The notes: generated by a model from the letters alone, not told the origin. A DNA stretch of 64,000 bases from Porphyromonadaceae bacterium UBA7332 (GCA_002471225.1 DKPO01000013.1:13348-77347), one strand, 5' to 3'; shown: positions 52,300-61,078, counted from the first letter of the stretch. Translations and numbers: made by a program.

Positions 52300-53319
52300 T
52301 TACATAATAACTCTAGAAAATGGAGCTGCATCCATACCACAAAACTCTTTATCCAAATACTTATAATATCCTGTAATAGCAACCATCCCTGCATTATCAG
52401 TTGTAAAAGCAAATTTTGGAATATGAATCTTCCAGCCAAACCTTTTAGCGTGGTCTTCAAAAGCTGCCCGTAATCCTGAATTAGCTGAAACCCCCCCGGC
52501 TACAGCAACTTCTTTTATGCCCAACTCCTTAGCTGCTTTACGAAGCTTATCCATCAGAATTTCAATTACTGTATATTGTAATGACGCGCAAAGATCTTCT
52601 TTATTTTCTTCAATGAAGTTCGGATTTTCTTTTAATTCATCGCGAATCAAATAAAGGAAAGAAGTTTTTAATCCACTAAAACTGTAATTAAATCCGCTAA
52701 TCTGAGGTTTATTGAATTTGAATCTTAATGGGTTTCCTTCTTTCGCTAAACGATCTACAACAGGACCACCTGGATAGCCTAGTCCCATAACTTTCGCACA
52801 CTTATCAAAAGCTTCTCCGGCAGCATCATCTATTGTTTGGCCAATAACTTCCATATCATTATAAGAGCGTACCAATATTATTTGCGAATTTCCACCTGAA
52901 ACAAGCAAACATAAAAAAGGAAACTGTGGTTGATTGGTATCATCCTCACTTTCTTTTATAAAATGAGCTAAAACATGAGCTTTTAAGTGATTTACTTCAA
53001 CCATGGGGATTCCTAAAGCTAAAGAAAAACCTTTAGCAAAAGAAGTTCCAACAAGTAAAGACCCCATTAAACCAGGACCTCTTGTAAAAGCAATTGCCGA
53101 AAGTTCAGACTTGTCGATATTAGCTCTTTTCAATGCGGCTTCAACGACTGGTATGATATTTTGCTGATGGGCTCTCGATGCCAACTCAGGAACGACACCT
53201 CCATACTGAAAATGGACATCCTGATTTGAAATAACATTCGAAAGAATTACACCATTACGAATTACTGCTGCAGAAGTATCATCACAAGACGATTCTATTC
53301 CTAATATTGTTACATCCAT
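52300..53319 (-). CDS. tsaD: tRNA N6-threonylcarbamoyltransferase TsaD
   Basis: TsaD, with TsaB and TsaE, installs the t6A37 modification on ANN-reading tRNAs. The 339-residue protein has GIESSCDDTSAAV at the N-terminus, FTRGPGLMGSL, the metal-binding VNHLKAHVLAH motif (about residues 108-118), VSGGNSQI, and the ATP-site TIDDAAGEAFDK and AVAGGVSANSGLR. Length is normal. Partners tsaB/tsaE are outside the window. It is monocistronic, with terminators on both sides. Confidence 0.96.
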   Translation of the reverse strand: MDVTILGIESSCDDTSAAVIRNGVILSNVISNQDVHFQYGGVVPELASRAHQQNIIPVVEAALKRANIDKSELSAIAFTRGPGLMGSLLVGTSFAKGFSLALGIPMVEVNHLKAHVLAHFIKESEDDTNQPQFPFLCLLVSGGNSQIILVRSYNDMEVIGQTIDDAAGEAFDKCAKVMGLGYPGGPVVDRLAKEGNPLRFKFNKPQISGFNYSFSGLKTSFLYLIRDELKENPNFIEENKEDLCASLQYTVIEILMDKLRKAAKELGIKEVAVAGGVSANSGLRAAFEDHAKRFGWKIHIPKFAFTTDNAGMVAITGYYKYLDKEFCGMDAAPFSRVIM

Positions 53320-53467
53320 AATATACTAAATGATTAGACACGAAATCAGCAAAAGCACAGAAACTTCATAAAAGTGACTTTACTGTATTCTTATTACAAA
53401 AATAGAAAAATCTCTGGATCCATATTAAGTTTTTCCTTATTTAAAATGCACAAGATTTTATAATAAA

Positions 53468-53503
53468 AAAAGGTCACCTAAGAATATCCTTAAGTGACCT
53501 TTT
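53468..53503 (-). terminator. perR-rubrerythrin terminator
   Basis: AAAGGTCAC (from 53468) pairs with GTGACCTTT (to 53503); on the minus strand it ends in a T-run just past the rubrerythrin stop. Confidence 0.85.
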
Positions 53504-53523
53504 CAATGCTTCAAATAATAGCT

Positions 53524-54081
53524 TTATTTTTTTTCAAAGAAACGCTTGTATAGACCTTGGAAAGCTTGTCCATGACGAGCTTCGTCTTTACACATTTCAT
53601 GAACTGTATCATGAACAGCATCTAAGCCTAACTCTTTTGCACGAGCTGCAATACGCTTTTTATCGGCGCAAGCTCCGGCTTCAGCTTCCATTCTGGCTTT
53701 CAAGTTTGTTTTTGTATCCCAAACAACTTCACCCAGAAGTTCAGCAAATTTAGCTGCATGTTCAGCTTCTTCCCAAGCAATACGCTTATATGCTTCAGCT
53801 ACCTCAGGATAACCTTCGCGATCTGCTTGACGAGACATTGCCAAATACATTCCAACCTCAGTACATTCTCCCATAAAATGAGCCTTCAATCCTTCTAAAA
53901 CTTCCGGATCTACATCTGCAGCAACACCAATACGATGTTCATCAGCCCAAGTCAATTCTCCTTCTGTTTCGATTTGCTCTTGGAATTTTGTTGCAGGAAC
54001 TTTACATTGAGGACATCTTTCAGGAGCAGCATCTCCTGTATGAACGTATCCACATACAGTACAAATAAATTTCTTTGCCAT
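53524..54081 (-). CDS. reverse rubrerythrin (NADH-dependent peroxidase type)
   Basis: This 185-residue protein reduces hydrogen peroxide in anaerobes. A rubredoxin-like domain comes first (C7, C10, C23, C26), then a ferritin-like diiron domain with EVGMYLAMSRQADREG and AWEEAEHAAKFAELLGE plus CKDEARHGQAFQGL, which supplies the Glu and His ligands. The rubredoxin-first order is the reverse of classical rubrerythrin. It lies 28 nt after a Fur/PerR-type regulator gene on the same strand, so it is probably the regulator's main target, induced by peroxide. Confidence 0.93.
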   Translation of the reverse strand: MAKKFICTVCGYVHTGDAAPERCPQCKVPATKFQEQIETEGELTWADEHRIGVAADVDPEVLEGLKAHFMGECTEVGMYLAMSRQADREGYPEVAEAYKRIAWEEAEHAAKFAELLGEVVWDTKTNLKARMEAEAGACADKKRIAARAKELGLDAVHDTVHEMCKDEARHGQAFQGLYKRFFEKK

Positions 54082-54109
54082 TTTCTCTAACTTTATTAAA
54101 TTGGTTCTG

Positions 54110-54547
54110 TTAATTATTTACAGAACAAGTCCTTGCCTGGCACTCTTTGCAACGTCCTCTATAATAGACGTGGATATCTTCTAATACAAACCCCTCTGGA
54201 ACAGCATTCATCAATCCCTCTGTAGAAATATCAAATACATCATGGATATCTCCGCAATCAGAACACAAAAAGTGTCCGTGACTCGAAATATCTCCGTCAA
54301 AACGGGCATTTTTTAACTCTATCCCCAAACAAAGCGCAGCCCCTTTATCCACAAACAAACTCAACGTATTATAAACCGTTGTTTTTGAAAGTGTTGGTAT
54401 AAAAGGATGTAAAGCAAGATAAATCTCATCCACTGTTGGATGCGTTTTGTTTGATAGAAGATAGTCCATAATTGCAATTCGCTGCACGGAAGGCTTTATT
54501 CCGTATTGTATTAAGCGATTTTGCGCTTCGTTACTAAGCTTTATCAT
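54110..54547 (-). CDS. Fur family transcriptional regulator, PerR-like
   Basis: The 145-residue regulator has a winged-helix DNA-binding half (RIAIMDYLLSNKTHPTVDEIY, TLSKTTVYNTLSLFVDKG) and a dimerisation half with the structural zinc motifs CSDCG and CKECQ. Pairing with rubrerythrin suggests a peroxide sensor of the PerR type rather than an iron-sensing Fur; this is inferred. The longer frame to 54637 is rejected because a promoter (TATATTTG) and a palindrome TGTAATTATTACA (54565-54577) lie inside it, just before the chosen start. Autoregulation is likely. Confidence 0.9.
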   Translation of the reverse strand: MIKLSNEAQNRLIQYGIKPSVQRIAIMDYLLSNKTHPTVDEIYLALHPFIPTLSKTTVYNTLSLFVDKGAALCLGIELKNARFDGDISSHGHFLCSDCGDIHDVFDISTEGLMNAVPEGFVLEDIHVYYRGRCKECQARTCSVNN

Positions 54548-54564
54548 TGGTCGACCAATAAATT

Positions 54565-54577
54565 TGTAATTATTACA
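54565..54577. promoter_or_regulatory. PerR/Fur-type operator in the perR promoter
   Basis: TGTAAT-T-ATTACA is a perfect 6-1-6 palindrome with the centre spacing of Fur/PerR boxes. It lies 18 nt before the start codon, just downstream of the -7 box TATATTTG (minus strand, about 54597-54604; TTGTG box 19 bp further up). Repressor bound here would block the perR-rubrerythrin transcript. Confidence 0.65.
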
Positions 54578-54591
54578 TTTTTTATTCTGCC

Positions 54592-54624
54592 GCAAATATA
54601 GAACTTTATTATCAATTTTCACAA
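54592..54624 (-). promoter_or_regulatory. perR-rubrerythrin promoter
   Basis: On the minus strand TTGTG, 19-bp spacer, TATATTTG fits the Bacteroidota consensus, with the transcription start expected just before the operator. Confidence 0.55.
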
Positions 54625-54729
54625 TCAATTCCTTCAAACAACTATTTTTTTAACATTTAATACATCGCTCTCCACAATTACTCTAAGTATAAAGCGTCGG
54701 TATAAGATATTTATTTACATATGGTATAT

Positions 54730-54843
54730 TATATTTGCATATAAACAGTTTTATGAGTACCAATAAAAATTATTACACAGTCGCAGTTACACATAGTTTT
54801 TCGTGATAAAAAACCAGCTATTCAAATAGAATCATTACTTTTG
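54730..54843 (+). promoter_or_regulatory. two candidate -7 boxes upstream of ribE
   Basis: TATATTTG (54730-54737) and TACTTTTG (54836-54843) both match TAnnTTTG; the second is 32 nt before the ribE start. No FMN riboswitch (RFN element) is visible in the 328-nt gap between the perR start and ribE. Confidence 0.45.
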
Positions 54844-54875
54844 AATTTAATTTTAAACTAATAAATTTGACCATT

Positions 54876-55478
54876 ATGTTCTCAGGAATTGTAGAGGAAG
54901 CAGCAAAAGTAGTTGCTATTAAACATGATCAAGGTAATGTACATCTAACGATGGAGTGCTCATTTACTCATGAGTTAAAAATTGATCAAAGCATTGCACA
55001 TAACGGTGTTTGTCTTACTGTTGTTGAGATAGATGACAACAAATATACAGTTACTGCCATTAAAGAAACACTGGAACGCTCAAACTTAGGAAAACTTGAA
55101 ATTGGCAATAAAGTTAATCTGGAACGTAGTATGATTATGAACGGACGTCTTGATGGACATATCGTTCAAGGTCATGTAGATCAAACAGCTACTTGTACAG
55201 AAGTAAAAGAAGCAGATGGTAGCTGGTATTTTACCTTCGAATACGAGTTCAATAAGGATATGGCCAGACAAGGATATATGACCGTAGAAAAAGGATCTGT
55301 TTGCGTAAACGGCGTTAGTTTAACTGTGTGTAACTCAAAAGATAACAGCTTTCAGGTAGCTATTATTCCTTATACATATGAACATACTAATTTCCATCAA
55401 ATTAAGGCTGGTTCTGTTGTCAATTTAGAATTTGACATTGTAGGAAAATATTTATCTAAAATGATGCGCTACGCATGA
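54876..55478 (+). CDS. ribE: riboflavin synthase
   Basis: This enzyme dismutates two lumazine molecules to riboflavin. The 200-residue protein has two repeated lumazine-binding domains: MFSGIVEEAAKV with NGVCLTV in the first, and the second with HIVQGHVDQTA and NGVSLTV, then the C-terminal FDIVGKYLSKMM tail. The frame is open from 54867, but the ATG at 54876 gives the conserved MFSGIVE start. It overlaps the nitroreductase by 4 bp, a flavin-making gene coupled to a flavin-using one. No other rib genes are nearby. Confidence 0.95.
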   Translation: MFSGIVEEAAKVVAIKHDQGNVHLTMECSFTHELKIDQSIAHNGVCLTVVEIDDNKYTVTAIKETLERSNLGKLEIGNKVNLERSMIMNGRLDGHIVQGHVDQTATCTEVKEADGSWYFTFEYEFNKDMARQGYMTVEKGSVCVNGVSLTVCNSKDNSFQVAIIPYTYEHTNFHQIKAGSVVNLEFDIVGKYLSKMMRYA

Positions 55479-56017
55479 GTTTCTTAGATCTTGTCAGTAA
55501 AAGACAGAGTGATAGAGCTTTTGATCCGCACAGACAAATTGAACAAGAGAAACTTGATCGTATTTTACAGGCTGCTCAATTAGCTCCTTCTGCTTGTAAT
55601 GCGCAACCCTGGCATTTTATTATTGTAAAAGATGAACTTCTAAGACATCAGGTAGCGGATGCAACTTCTACCAAAATGCTAGGTATAAATCATTTTACAA
55701 AACAAGCGCCTATTCATCTGATTATTGTTGAAGAACCTGCCAATTTCAGCTCCCGAATGGGCTCATTCTTTAAGAAAAAACATTTTCCTCATATTGATAT
55801 CGGAATTGTTGCCGAACATATATGTCTTGCAGCTACTGATGAAGGAATAGGAAGTTGTATGATCGGTTGGTTTGATGAAAAAAGGATAAAGAAAATACTG
55901 AATATCCCATCTTCCAACAATGTAGTATTAGATATCGTATTAGGTTATTCTACTCAGGATCTACGACCTAAAAAACGAAAAGAGATAAAAGAACTTGTAT
56001 CTTATGACAAGTACTAG
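55475..56017 (+). CDS. nitroreductase family protein
   Basis: The 180-residue FMN-dependent protein has the nitroreductase core: KRQSDRAFDP near the start (FMN phosphate binding), AAQLAPSACNAQPWHFIIV, HIDIGIVAEHICLAATDEGIGSCMIGWFDE, and LGYSTQDLRPKKRKE. It is probably a cytosolic NAD(P)H oxidoreductase of unknown substrate. It is coupled to ribE by a 4-bp overlap, which suggests the two are made together, and a hairpin terminator follows. Confidence 0.92.
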   Translation: MSFLDLVSKRQSDRAFDPHRQIEQEKLDRILQAAQLAPSACNAQPWHFIIVKDELLRHQVADATSTKMLGINHFTKQAPIHLIIVEEPANFSSRMGSFFKKKHFPHIDIGIVAEHICLAATDEGIGSCMIGWFDEKRIKKILNIPSSNNVVLDIVLGYSTQDLRPKKRKEIKELVSYDKY

Positions 56018-56029
56018 TATTGTATAAAT

Positions 56030-56078
56030 AGGATTATCTGACAGAATCATTATTCTTTAGATAATCCTATTTTTTTAT
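56030..56078 (+). terminator. ribE-nitroreductase terminator
   Basis: AGGATTATCT (56030-56039) pairs with AGATAATCCT (56059-56068), then a run of seven T. Confidence 0.85.
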
Positions 56079-56157
56079 TTGCAAACCTTATACTATAAAT
56101 GAATGTTATTGTAGTGTAGCATTTAAACTCAAAGTCCAAACCTTAACATTATTCATT

Positions 56158-56604
56158 ATGAAAAGAGGTACAATAAAGACTATAGTATATACGTCTATAT
56201 TTTGCGTCAGTTCATTGTTCTTTGCATCTGCCAAAGACATTAATTACAGCCAATTGCCCGCTCCCATACAAAAGAGCGTAAAAGGATTTATTAATCCTAA
56301 TAGTATTGTGAAAGTAATAGACAGTCCTGAATCCTATCGCATTGAATTCGGAAAAAAAAATTATATCGAATATTTCAAATCTCAATCGGTTTGGAGAAAA
56401 GTATATATCCCCTCAGGCATACCTGCCAAACTCTTAAATACATTACCTCAACCTGTTCTGAGTTATATACGCAAGAACTACCCAAAAAGTAAGTTCATAG
56501 CAATGGAGTTTATAGATGGTGAGTCTATTTACCAATTACAAATGATGGACAAAGTAGAGTTAATGTTAACACCACAAGGAGAGCTCGTTACTTTAGAAAA
56601 TTAA
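56158..56604 (+). CDS. PepSY-like (DUF2874-type) secreted protein 1
   Basis: The 148-residue protein has a signal peptide (cleavage near FASAKD) and a two-half beta-lactamase-inhibitor-like fold with SQLPAPIQKSVKGFI, a central GIPAKLLNTLP loop and IRKNYPKSKFIAMEF, as in PepSY-like/DUF2874 proteins. It is paralogous to the next gene (same QLP...I and GIPA..L..LP spacing). The two precede fimbrillin-type genes on the same strand, so they may be periplasmic chaperone-like or inhibitor proteins of that locus. No catalytic motif was seen. Confidence 0.75.
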   Translation: MKRGTIKTIVYTSIFCVSSLFFASAKDINYSQLPAPIQKSVKGFINPNSIVKVIDSPESYRIEFGKKNYIEYFKSQSVWRKVYIPSGIPAKLLNTLPQPVLSYIRKNYPKSKFIAMEFIDGESIYQLQMMDKVELMLTPQGELVTLEN

Positions 56605-56628
56605 ACTAACTAAAAACCAATCATAATT

Positions 56629-57111
56629 ATGAAAAGAATTTTATTAACATTCACACTACTTATTTCTATTATTAGCTTTTGCTCTGCAGAAGGTAAAAGT
56701 AACATTATTTCATTTCAACAATTACCGGATTCGATCCAATCATTCATGAAGTTACATTTTAAAAATGATCCTATTCAAAAAATAAAAGTAAACTCCAAAG
56801 AGTATAAGATCGTCTTCACCAACTATGATGAAATAGAATTTAGTAAACAAAATAATCAGTGGATAGATATGGAAATTGAAAATGGTATTCCTGCTTCAAT
56901 CCTTGAATCTCTTCCAAATAGAATTGTTTATTGGTTGGTTGCGTATCATCCCGGCATACCTGTAGTCGAATTACAACGTTTAAACAATGGCTTCTTTGCC
57001 ATGGAATTAACTACAGGACAAGATCTTCTTTTTAATCAGGAAGGTGTATTCGTTGAGACTCAATATGGTGATGGTCTAAATTATCCGGATCCAAAACCAA
57101 TGTATCCATAA
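56629..57111 (+). CDS. PepSY-like (DUF2874-type) secreted protein 2
   Basis: The 160-residue product has a signal peptide (cleavage near SFCSAEG) and the same repeat pattern as its upstream paralogue: FQQLPDSIQSFMKLHF, GIPASILESLPNRIV and AYHPGIPVVELQRL. It ends in a Pro-rich YPDPKPMYP. It lies 24 nt after paralogue 1 and 6 nt before the next lipoprotein gene, so one operon is likely. The pair probably arose by tandem duplication. Role unknown. Confidence 0.75.
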   Translation: MKRILLTFTLLISIISFCSAEGKSNIISFQQLPDSIQSFMKLHFKNDPIQKIKVNSKEYKIVFTNYDEIEFSKQNNQWIDMEIENGIPASILESLPNRIVYWLVAYHPGIPVVELQRLNNGFFAMELTTGQDLLFNQEGVFVETQYGDGLNYPDPKPMYP

Positions 57112-57117
57112 AGCTAT

Positions 57118-57993
57118 ATGTATATGAAAGATTTTGTCTTTTTTACATTATTCATCCTTACTGTTTTCTCATCTTGTCAAAACAGTAAGGATGATCCTTC
57201 AAATCAATCAGATAACAATATACTATTTTCAGCTCAGGTAAAGCCAACTAAATCGACAACACCTCTCGTACCCGGTGTTATCGCTACTGTTTATGCTTTT
57301 AAATCAGGTAATAACTATCCTGTTAATCAAGGAGACTATGAAGCTTTAGCGTCAGGTGCGTTAACAGGCGTTGATGATTATATTATGTATCTTCCCGACG
57401 GTACCTATAATTTTTATACCGTATCAACTAACACGTCCGATATGACCGAGTCTTTATACAATAATCAAGTCACTAATTTACAAAATAATACGGATTATTT
57501 ATGGGCTCAAAACTTAAACGAAACAGTACTCAATGCTACAAAAAGCGTCTCGGTGGTGCTTAAACACATTGCATGCCAAATAAACATTAACCTAATTGCA
57601 GGCAATGGAATCACTATCAACTCGATAGACAGTGCATATATACAAAAGCCTGACAGTTCGGGGACAATCAATATATTAACCGGTGTAATTAGTCAGAGTC
57701 CTTTATCTCCTGACAGTACCAAAATGAATATTACAGGAACTGCTGTAAAGACAGTCTTATTACCGACGTCTGCTACCAGTATTCCTTTTTATGTATACCT
57801 GAAAGTTAATGGTGAAAATTATTCATTACCTTATAGCGCTTTGATAAATACGCCAAGTGGTGGTTTCTCTTCAGGCAATCTATACGAATACACTGCTGTA
57901 ATAAATCTTGAAAACATGATATTTTCAGCCTTAAATGTATATGATTGGAACACCAATGACTTGACCGATAATCCGATATATCCAGAAGAATAA
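57118..57993 (+). CDS. fimbrillin-like lipoprotein (FimB/Mfa2-type)
   Basis: The 291-residue lipoprotein (acceptor Cys in VFSSCQNS) has the two-domain beta-sandwich layout of Bacteroidales pilus subunits. An N-terminal domain has YLPDGTYNFYTVSTNT, and a second follows NATKSVSVVLKHIACQININL. The C-terminal VYDWNTND is typical of fimbrillin-type proteins. A second ATG 6 nt downstream (57124) could also be the start. It lies just before a larger paralogous-looking gene. It may be a pilus anchor or minor subunit of a type V pilus; the exact role is inferred. Confidence 0.75.
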   Translation: MYMKDFVFFTLFILTVFSSCQNSKDDPSNQSDNNILFSAQVKPTKSTTPLVPGVIATVYAFKSGNNYPVNQGDYEALASGALTGVDDYIMYLPDGTYNFYTVSTNTSDMTESLYNNQVTNLQNNTDYLWAQNLNETVLNATKSVSVVLKHIACQININLIAGNGITINSIDSAYIQKPDSSGTINILTGVISQSPLSPDSTKMNITGTAVKTVLLPTSATSIPFYVYLKVNGENYSLPYSALINTPSGGFSSGNLYEYTAVINLENMIFSALNVYDWNTNDLTDNPIYPEE

Positions 57994-57999
57994 TCTAAT

Positions 58000-59946
58000 A
58001 TGAAAACAAGAATTATATTTATTGGCACCTTACTTCTAATCTTATTCAGTTGCACTTCCGAGTCATACTCAGATTTTGAGTCAACCGACATTCCGAAAGA
58101 TCGAAATATTGAAGTCCGTTTTCAAATCCCTGTAAATTCACAAACCTTAGGATTGACCAAACAGTCTGAAATAATACAGATTAGCAGTAATTCAAAAAAA
58201 GCTGTAACTATAACGCCTTTTCAACAACAAGCTACCAAGAGTAACAGTTTTACTCCAATCCCTATTGGAAGTACTGTTCGCGTTTGTGCATATAAACGTA
58301 AAACGGCTGCAGCTAATACAAATATTGATCAATTTATAACTTCTCAAGCATATGAGCTGGTATCAAATGGAGTTTTAAGACCGATAACAGTTGATAGCGA
58401 TGGCAATAAGACAGGTGTTTCTGATCAGGAAATGTATCTTTCCAATGAAACAGTAGATCTTTATGCCTATTCTCCGGCAATACCGTTAAATAGCAATTCG
58501 ACTGTATTGATTAATCAAAATACGAATTTTATAACTTCAAATATACTTGATGTAGATATATCAGTTCAAAACAAGGATTTTACCTTTCCTACTTTTTCAA
58601 GAGAGATGTCCCGTGTAAAATTTATCATTAAACCTGACAGCACAGCTAATATGATTGACAGTCTTTCTTTGAATGGATTAGGTTTTTCTATGTCTTCCTT
58701 AACCGGTTCTCCCTATAGCCATACTATAGGAGGCTCTTTTACGTCTAACTCAAACTCATCGGTGTATATATTCCCGGCAGATAGCTGTCTTCAATTAAAT
58801 GATACTACTATTATTTGTCAGTCAGTTATTCTTCCTCTTAAAAAAACCTCACCAATCATTGAGTTAAATTTAAAAGTAAATGGAGTGAAGACATTCTTTT
58901 ATGCAGCACTGCCTGAAGTAGAATATCTTGCAGGGAATGAATATATTTATTCTGTCAGGATCAAGAAATCAGCATTAGACGTTCAACCTGTTTCTAATTG
59001 CTATATGGTAGTACCTGACATATCAATATATTTCCCGGTGAATCAGATCAATGCCATGGGTACATTTAATTCTGCCACACAAACATGGAAAGCTGAAGTA
59101 TTATGGGAAACAACCGAAGGTATGGTTGATATTATGGACTCTGACCAAGTCGGGGATTATCTTCAGATCAAAACAAATACTACTGGAAACGCTCTCATTG
59201 CCATAACCCCATCAAATAGTAATTCAATCTTATGGAGTTGGCATATTTGGAGTACTGGCTATGATCCTAATTTCGGTCTAAATTCAGTACAATCTTCTAC
59301 GAAAGTACCTGAGGGGTATGTTTACCGATTACCTTCATCTGCATTTGCAGGTAATAAAAAAGTAATCATGGATCGCAATCTGGGAGCTTTAGGTACATCC
59401 CATAATGTTTCTTCATGGGGAATGCTTTATCAATGGGGACGAAAAGATCCGTTCCCTCCTACCGGCATCAATATCGAAGGAGAAAGTACTGATTATGATT
59501 TAGCTTACTTGGCAGATTATCATACTGCCATCCAAAATCCGACTACTTTTTATTATGGCTACTTCAATTGGTTGCTTGGCGGCAGTGACTATTTATGGGA
59601 GAATTCTTCAAAAACGATCTTTGATCCTTGTCCTGCAGGATGGAAAGTCGCACCATCATCAGCATATAATGTACCAATGAGTACGACAATCAGATGGAGC
59701 TCCGGACCGACCGTATATACCGATGGTGCTACTTATACACCTTTAAATATATGGTACCCTGCGCAAGGTGGAATTTACAATTTAACCGGCAACCCGACCG
59801 GGCGGGGAAATACAGCTTATGTATGGAGTTGTACGGATGGATTCTTTGATTCAAGTTATGCACTTTATATAACCAGACAAATGAATACAGCAGCCAACGA
59901 CTTAGATCGGGCATACGGATTACCGGTAAGATGTATTCAGGAATAG
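58000..59946 (+). CDS. fimbrillin-family lipoprotein fused to a FISUMP-like domain
   Basis: The 648-residue lipoprotein (acceptor Cys in LFSCTSES) begins with a fimbrillin-type part (about residues 30-340) with IPIGSTVRVCAYKR, LYAYSPAIP and SREMSRVKFII. A C-terminal region (about 350-648) has GYVYRLPSS, KKVIMDRNLGALGT, YQWGRKDPFPP, DPCPAGWKVAP and a final GLPVRCIQE. The last set is the FISUMP (Fibrobacter major paralogue) pattern, known from many Bacteroidota surface proteins. The fusion would display a C-type-lectin-like or FGE-like domain on a pilus or cell surface. It follows the previous gene by 6 nt. Confidence 0.8.
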   Translation: MKTRIIFIGTLLLILFSCTSESYSDFESTDIPKDRNIEVRFQIPVNSQTLGLTKQSEIIQISSNSKKAVTITPFQQQATKSNSFTPIPIGSTVRVCAYKRKTAAANTNIDQFITSQAYELVSNGVLRPITVDSDGNKTGVSDQEMYLSNETVDLYAYSPAIPLNSNSTVLINQNTNFITSNILDVDISVQNKDFTFPTFSREMSRVKFIIKPDSTANMIDSLSLNGLGFSMSSLTGSPYSHTIGGSFTSNSNSSVYIFPADSCLQLNDTTIICQSVILPLKKTSPIIELNLKVNGVKTFFYAALPEVEYLAGNEYIYSVRIKKSALDVQPVSNCYMVVPDISIYFPVNQINAMGTFNSATQTWKAEVLWETTEGMVDIMDSDQVGDYLQIKTNTTGNALIAITPSNSNSILWSWHIWSTGYDPNFGLNSVQSSTKVPEGYVYRLPSSAFAGNKKVIMDRNLGALGTSHNVSSWGMLYQWGRKDPFPPTGINIEGESTDYDLAYLADYHTAIQNPTTFYYGYFNWLLGGSDYLWENSSKTIFDPCPAGWKVAPSSAYNVPMSTTIRWSSGPTVYTDGATYTPLNIWYPAQGGIYNLTGNPTGRGNTAYVWSCTDGFFDSSYALYITRQMNTAANDLDRAYGLPVRCIQE

Positions 59947-59988
59947 AATAATTTGATAAAACCAGCTGCTAAATTAAACAGGAAACAT

Positions 59989-59996
59989 TACTTTTG
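59989..59996 (+). promoter_or_regulatory. putative -7 box directly before the epimerase gene
   Basis: TACTTTTG lies only 5 nt before the ATG at 60002, so a transcript from it would be leaderless or nearly so. No TTTG box was found at 19-21 bp. Confidence 0.35.
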
Positions 59997-60001
59997 TAAT
60001 T

Positions 60002-61066
60002 ATGAAAGTTTTAGTTACAGGAGCAGCTGGTTTTATCGGATTTTTTCTGATCAAATCTCTATTAAAGAATAATGATTGCCAAGTCATCGGACTTGACAAT
60101 ATCAATGATTATTACGATCAGCAACTTAAATATGATCGTCTGAGTCAGTGTGGAATATCTCAAGCTAAAATCGCATCAGATACATTAATAAAAAGCGATT
60201 TACATCCTAATTATCACTTTATCAAATCCGATATCGAAGATAAGGAGGTTTTATTTAAGCTATTTAAAGAGGAGAAATTCGACTACGTATGTAATCTTGC
60301 TGCGCAAGCTGGTGTCCGATATTCTCTCGAAAACCCCGATGCTTATGTGAGCAGTAATATTGTCGGATTTGTCAATTTACTGGAAGCTTGCCGCAACTTC
60401 CCTGTCAAACATTTTGTTTATGCAAGCTCCAGCAGTGTATATGGACTTAACCGCAAGATGCCTTATTCGACAAAAGATTGTGTAGACCATCCTGTCAGTC
60501 TGTATGCCGCAACCAAGAAGTCAAATGAATTAATGGCTCATACCTATAGTCACTTGTTCCATATTCCGACAACAGGATTACGTTTTTTTACTGTTTACGG
60601 ACCGTGGGGAAGACCTGATATGTCGCCGATTCTGTTTGCCAATGCCATTACTTCCGGATCTGTCCTGAAAGTCTTTAATCAGGGAAAAATGATGCGCGAT
60701 TTCACATATATCGATGACATTATAAATGGAGTACTGAAAGTGTTGTTTACGCCGGCCTGTTGCGATAGCTCTTTTAACGGAGAATTGCCGGAATCCGATA
60801 GCTCTTCAGCACCCTATAAAATATACAATATCGGAAACTCGAATCCGGTTCAATTGATTGACTTTATTAAAGTAATCGAACAAACCATCGGAAAAGAAGC
60901 AAAGAAAGAATATCTCCCTATGCAGCCCGGAGATGTAGTTGCTACCTACTCTGACGTTACTGAGCTCAAAGATAATTTTGGTTACTCGCCTACAACTTCT
61001 TTGGATGAAGGTATAATGCACTTTGTAAACTGGTATAAGTCTTATTATAAATTAAACGACAAATAA
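60002..61066 (+). CDS. NAD-dependent epimerase, UDP-glucuronate 4-epimerase-like
   Basis: The 354-residue extended SDR has TGAAGFIGFFL (NAD loop, residues 6-16), LAAQAGVRYSLENP, the SSSSVYG catalytic Ser/Thr region and YAATKKSNE (Tyr-X3-Lys), FTVYGPWGRPDMSP, and RDFTYIDDI. The RFFTVYGPWGRPDM block is typical of UDP-glucuronate 4-epimerases, which make UDP-galacturonate for surface polysaccharide. Substrate is inferred. It is followed by rpe 12 nt later and comEC 31 nt after that, so the three may share a transcript. Confidence 0.88.
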   Translation: MKVLVTGAAGFIGFFLIKSLLKNNDCQVIGLDNINDYYDQQLKYDRLSQCGISQAKIASDTLIKSDLHPNYHFIKSDIEDKEVLFKLFKEEKFDYVCNLAAQAGVRYSLENPDAYVSSNIVGFVNLLEACRNFPVKHFVYASSSSVYGLNRKMPYSTKDCVDHPVSLYAATKKSNELMAHTYSHLFHIPTTGLRFFTVYGPWGRPDMSPILFANAITSGSVLKVFNQGKMMRDFTYIDDIINGVLKVLFTPACCDSSFNGELPESDSSSAPYKIYNIGNSNPVQLIDFIKVIEQTIGKEAKKEYLPMQPGDVVATYSDVTELKDNFGYSPTTSLDEGIMHFVNWYKSYYKLNDK

Positions 61067-61078
61067 TTATATACAACA

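Noticed and set aside
54548..54637. N-terminal extension of the PerR-like protein
   Set aside because: A promoter box and a palindromic operator occupy this stretch, so it should be untranslated.
54548..54875. FMN riboswitch before the riboflavin synthase gene
   Set aside because: None of the conserved RFN-element blocks or a matching multi-stem fold was seen.
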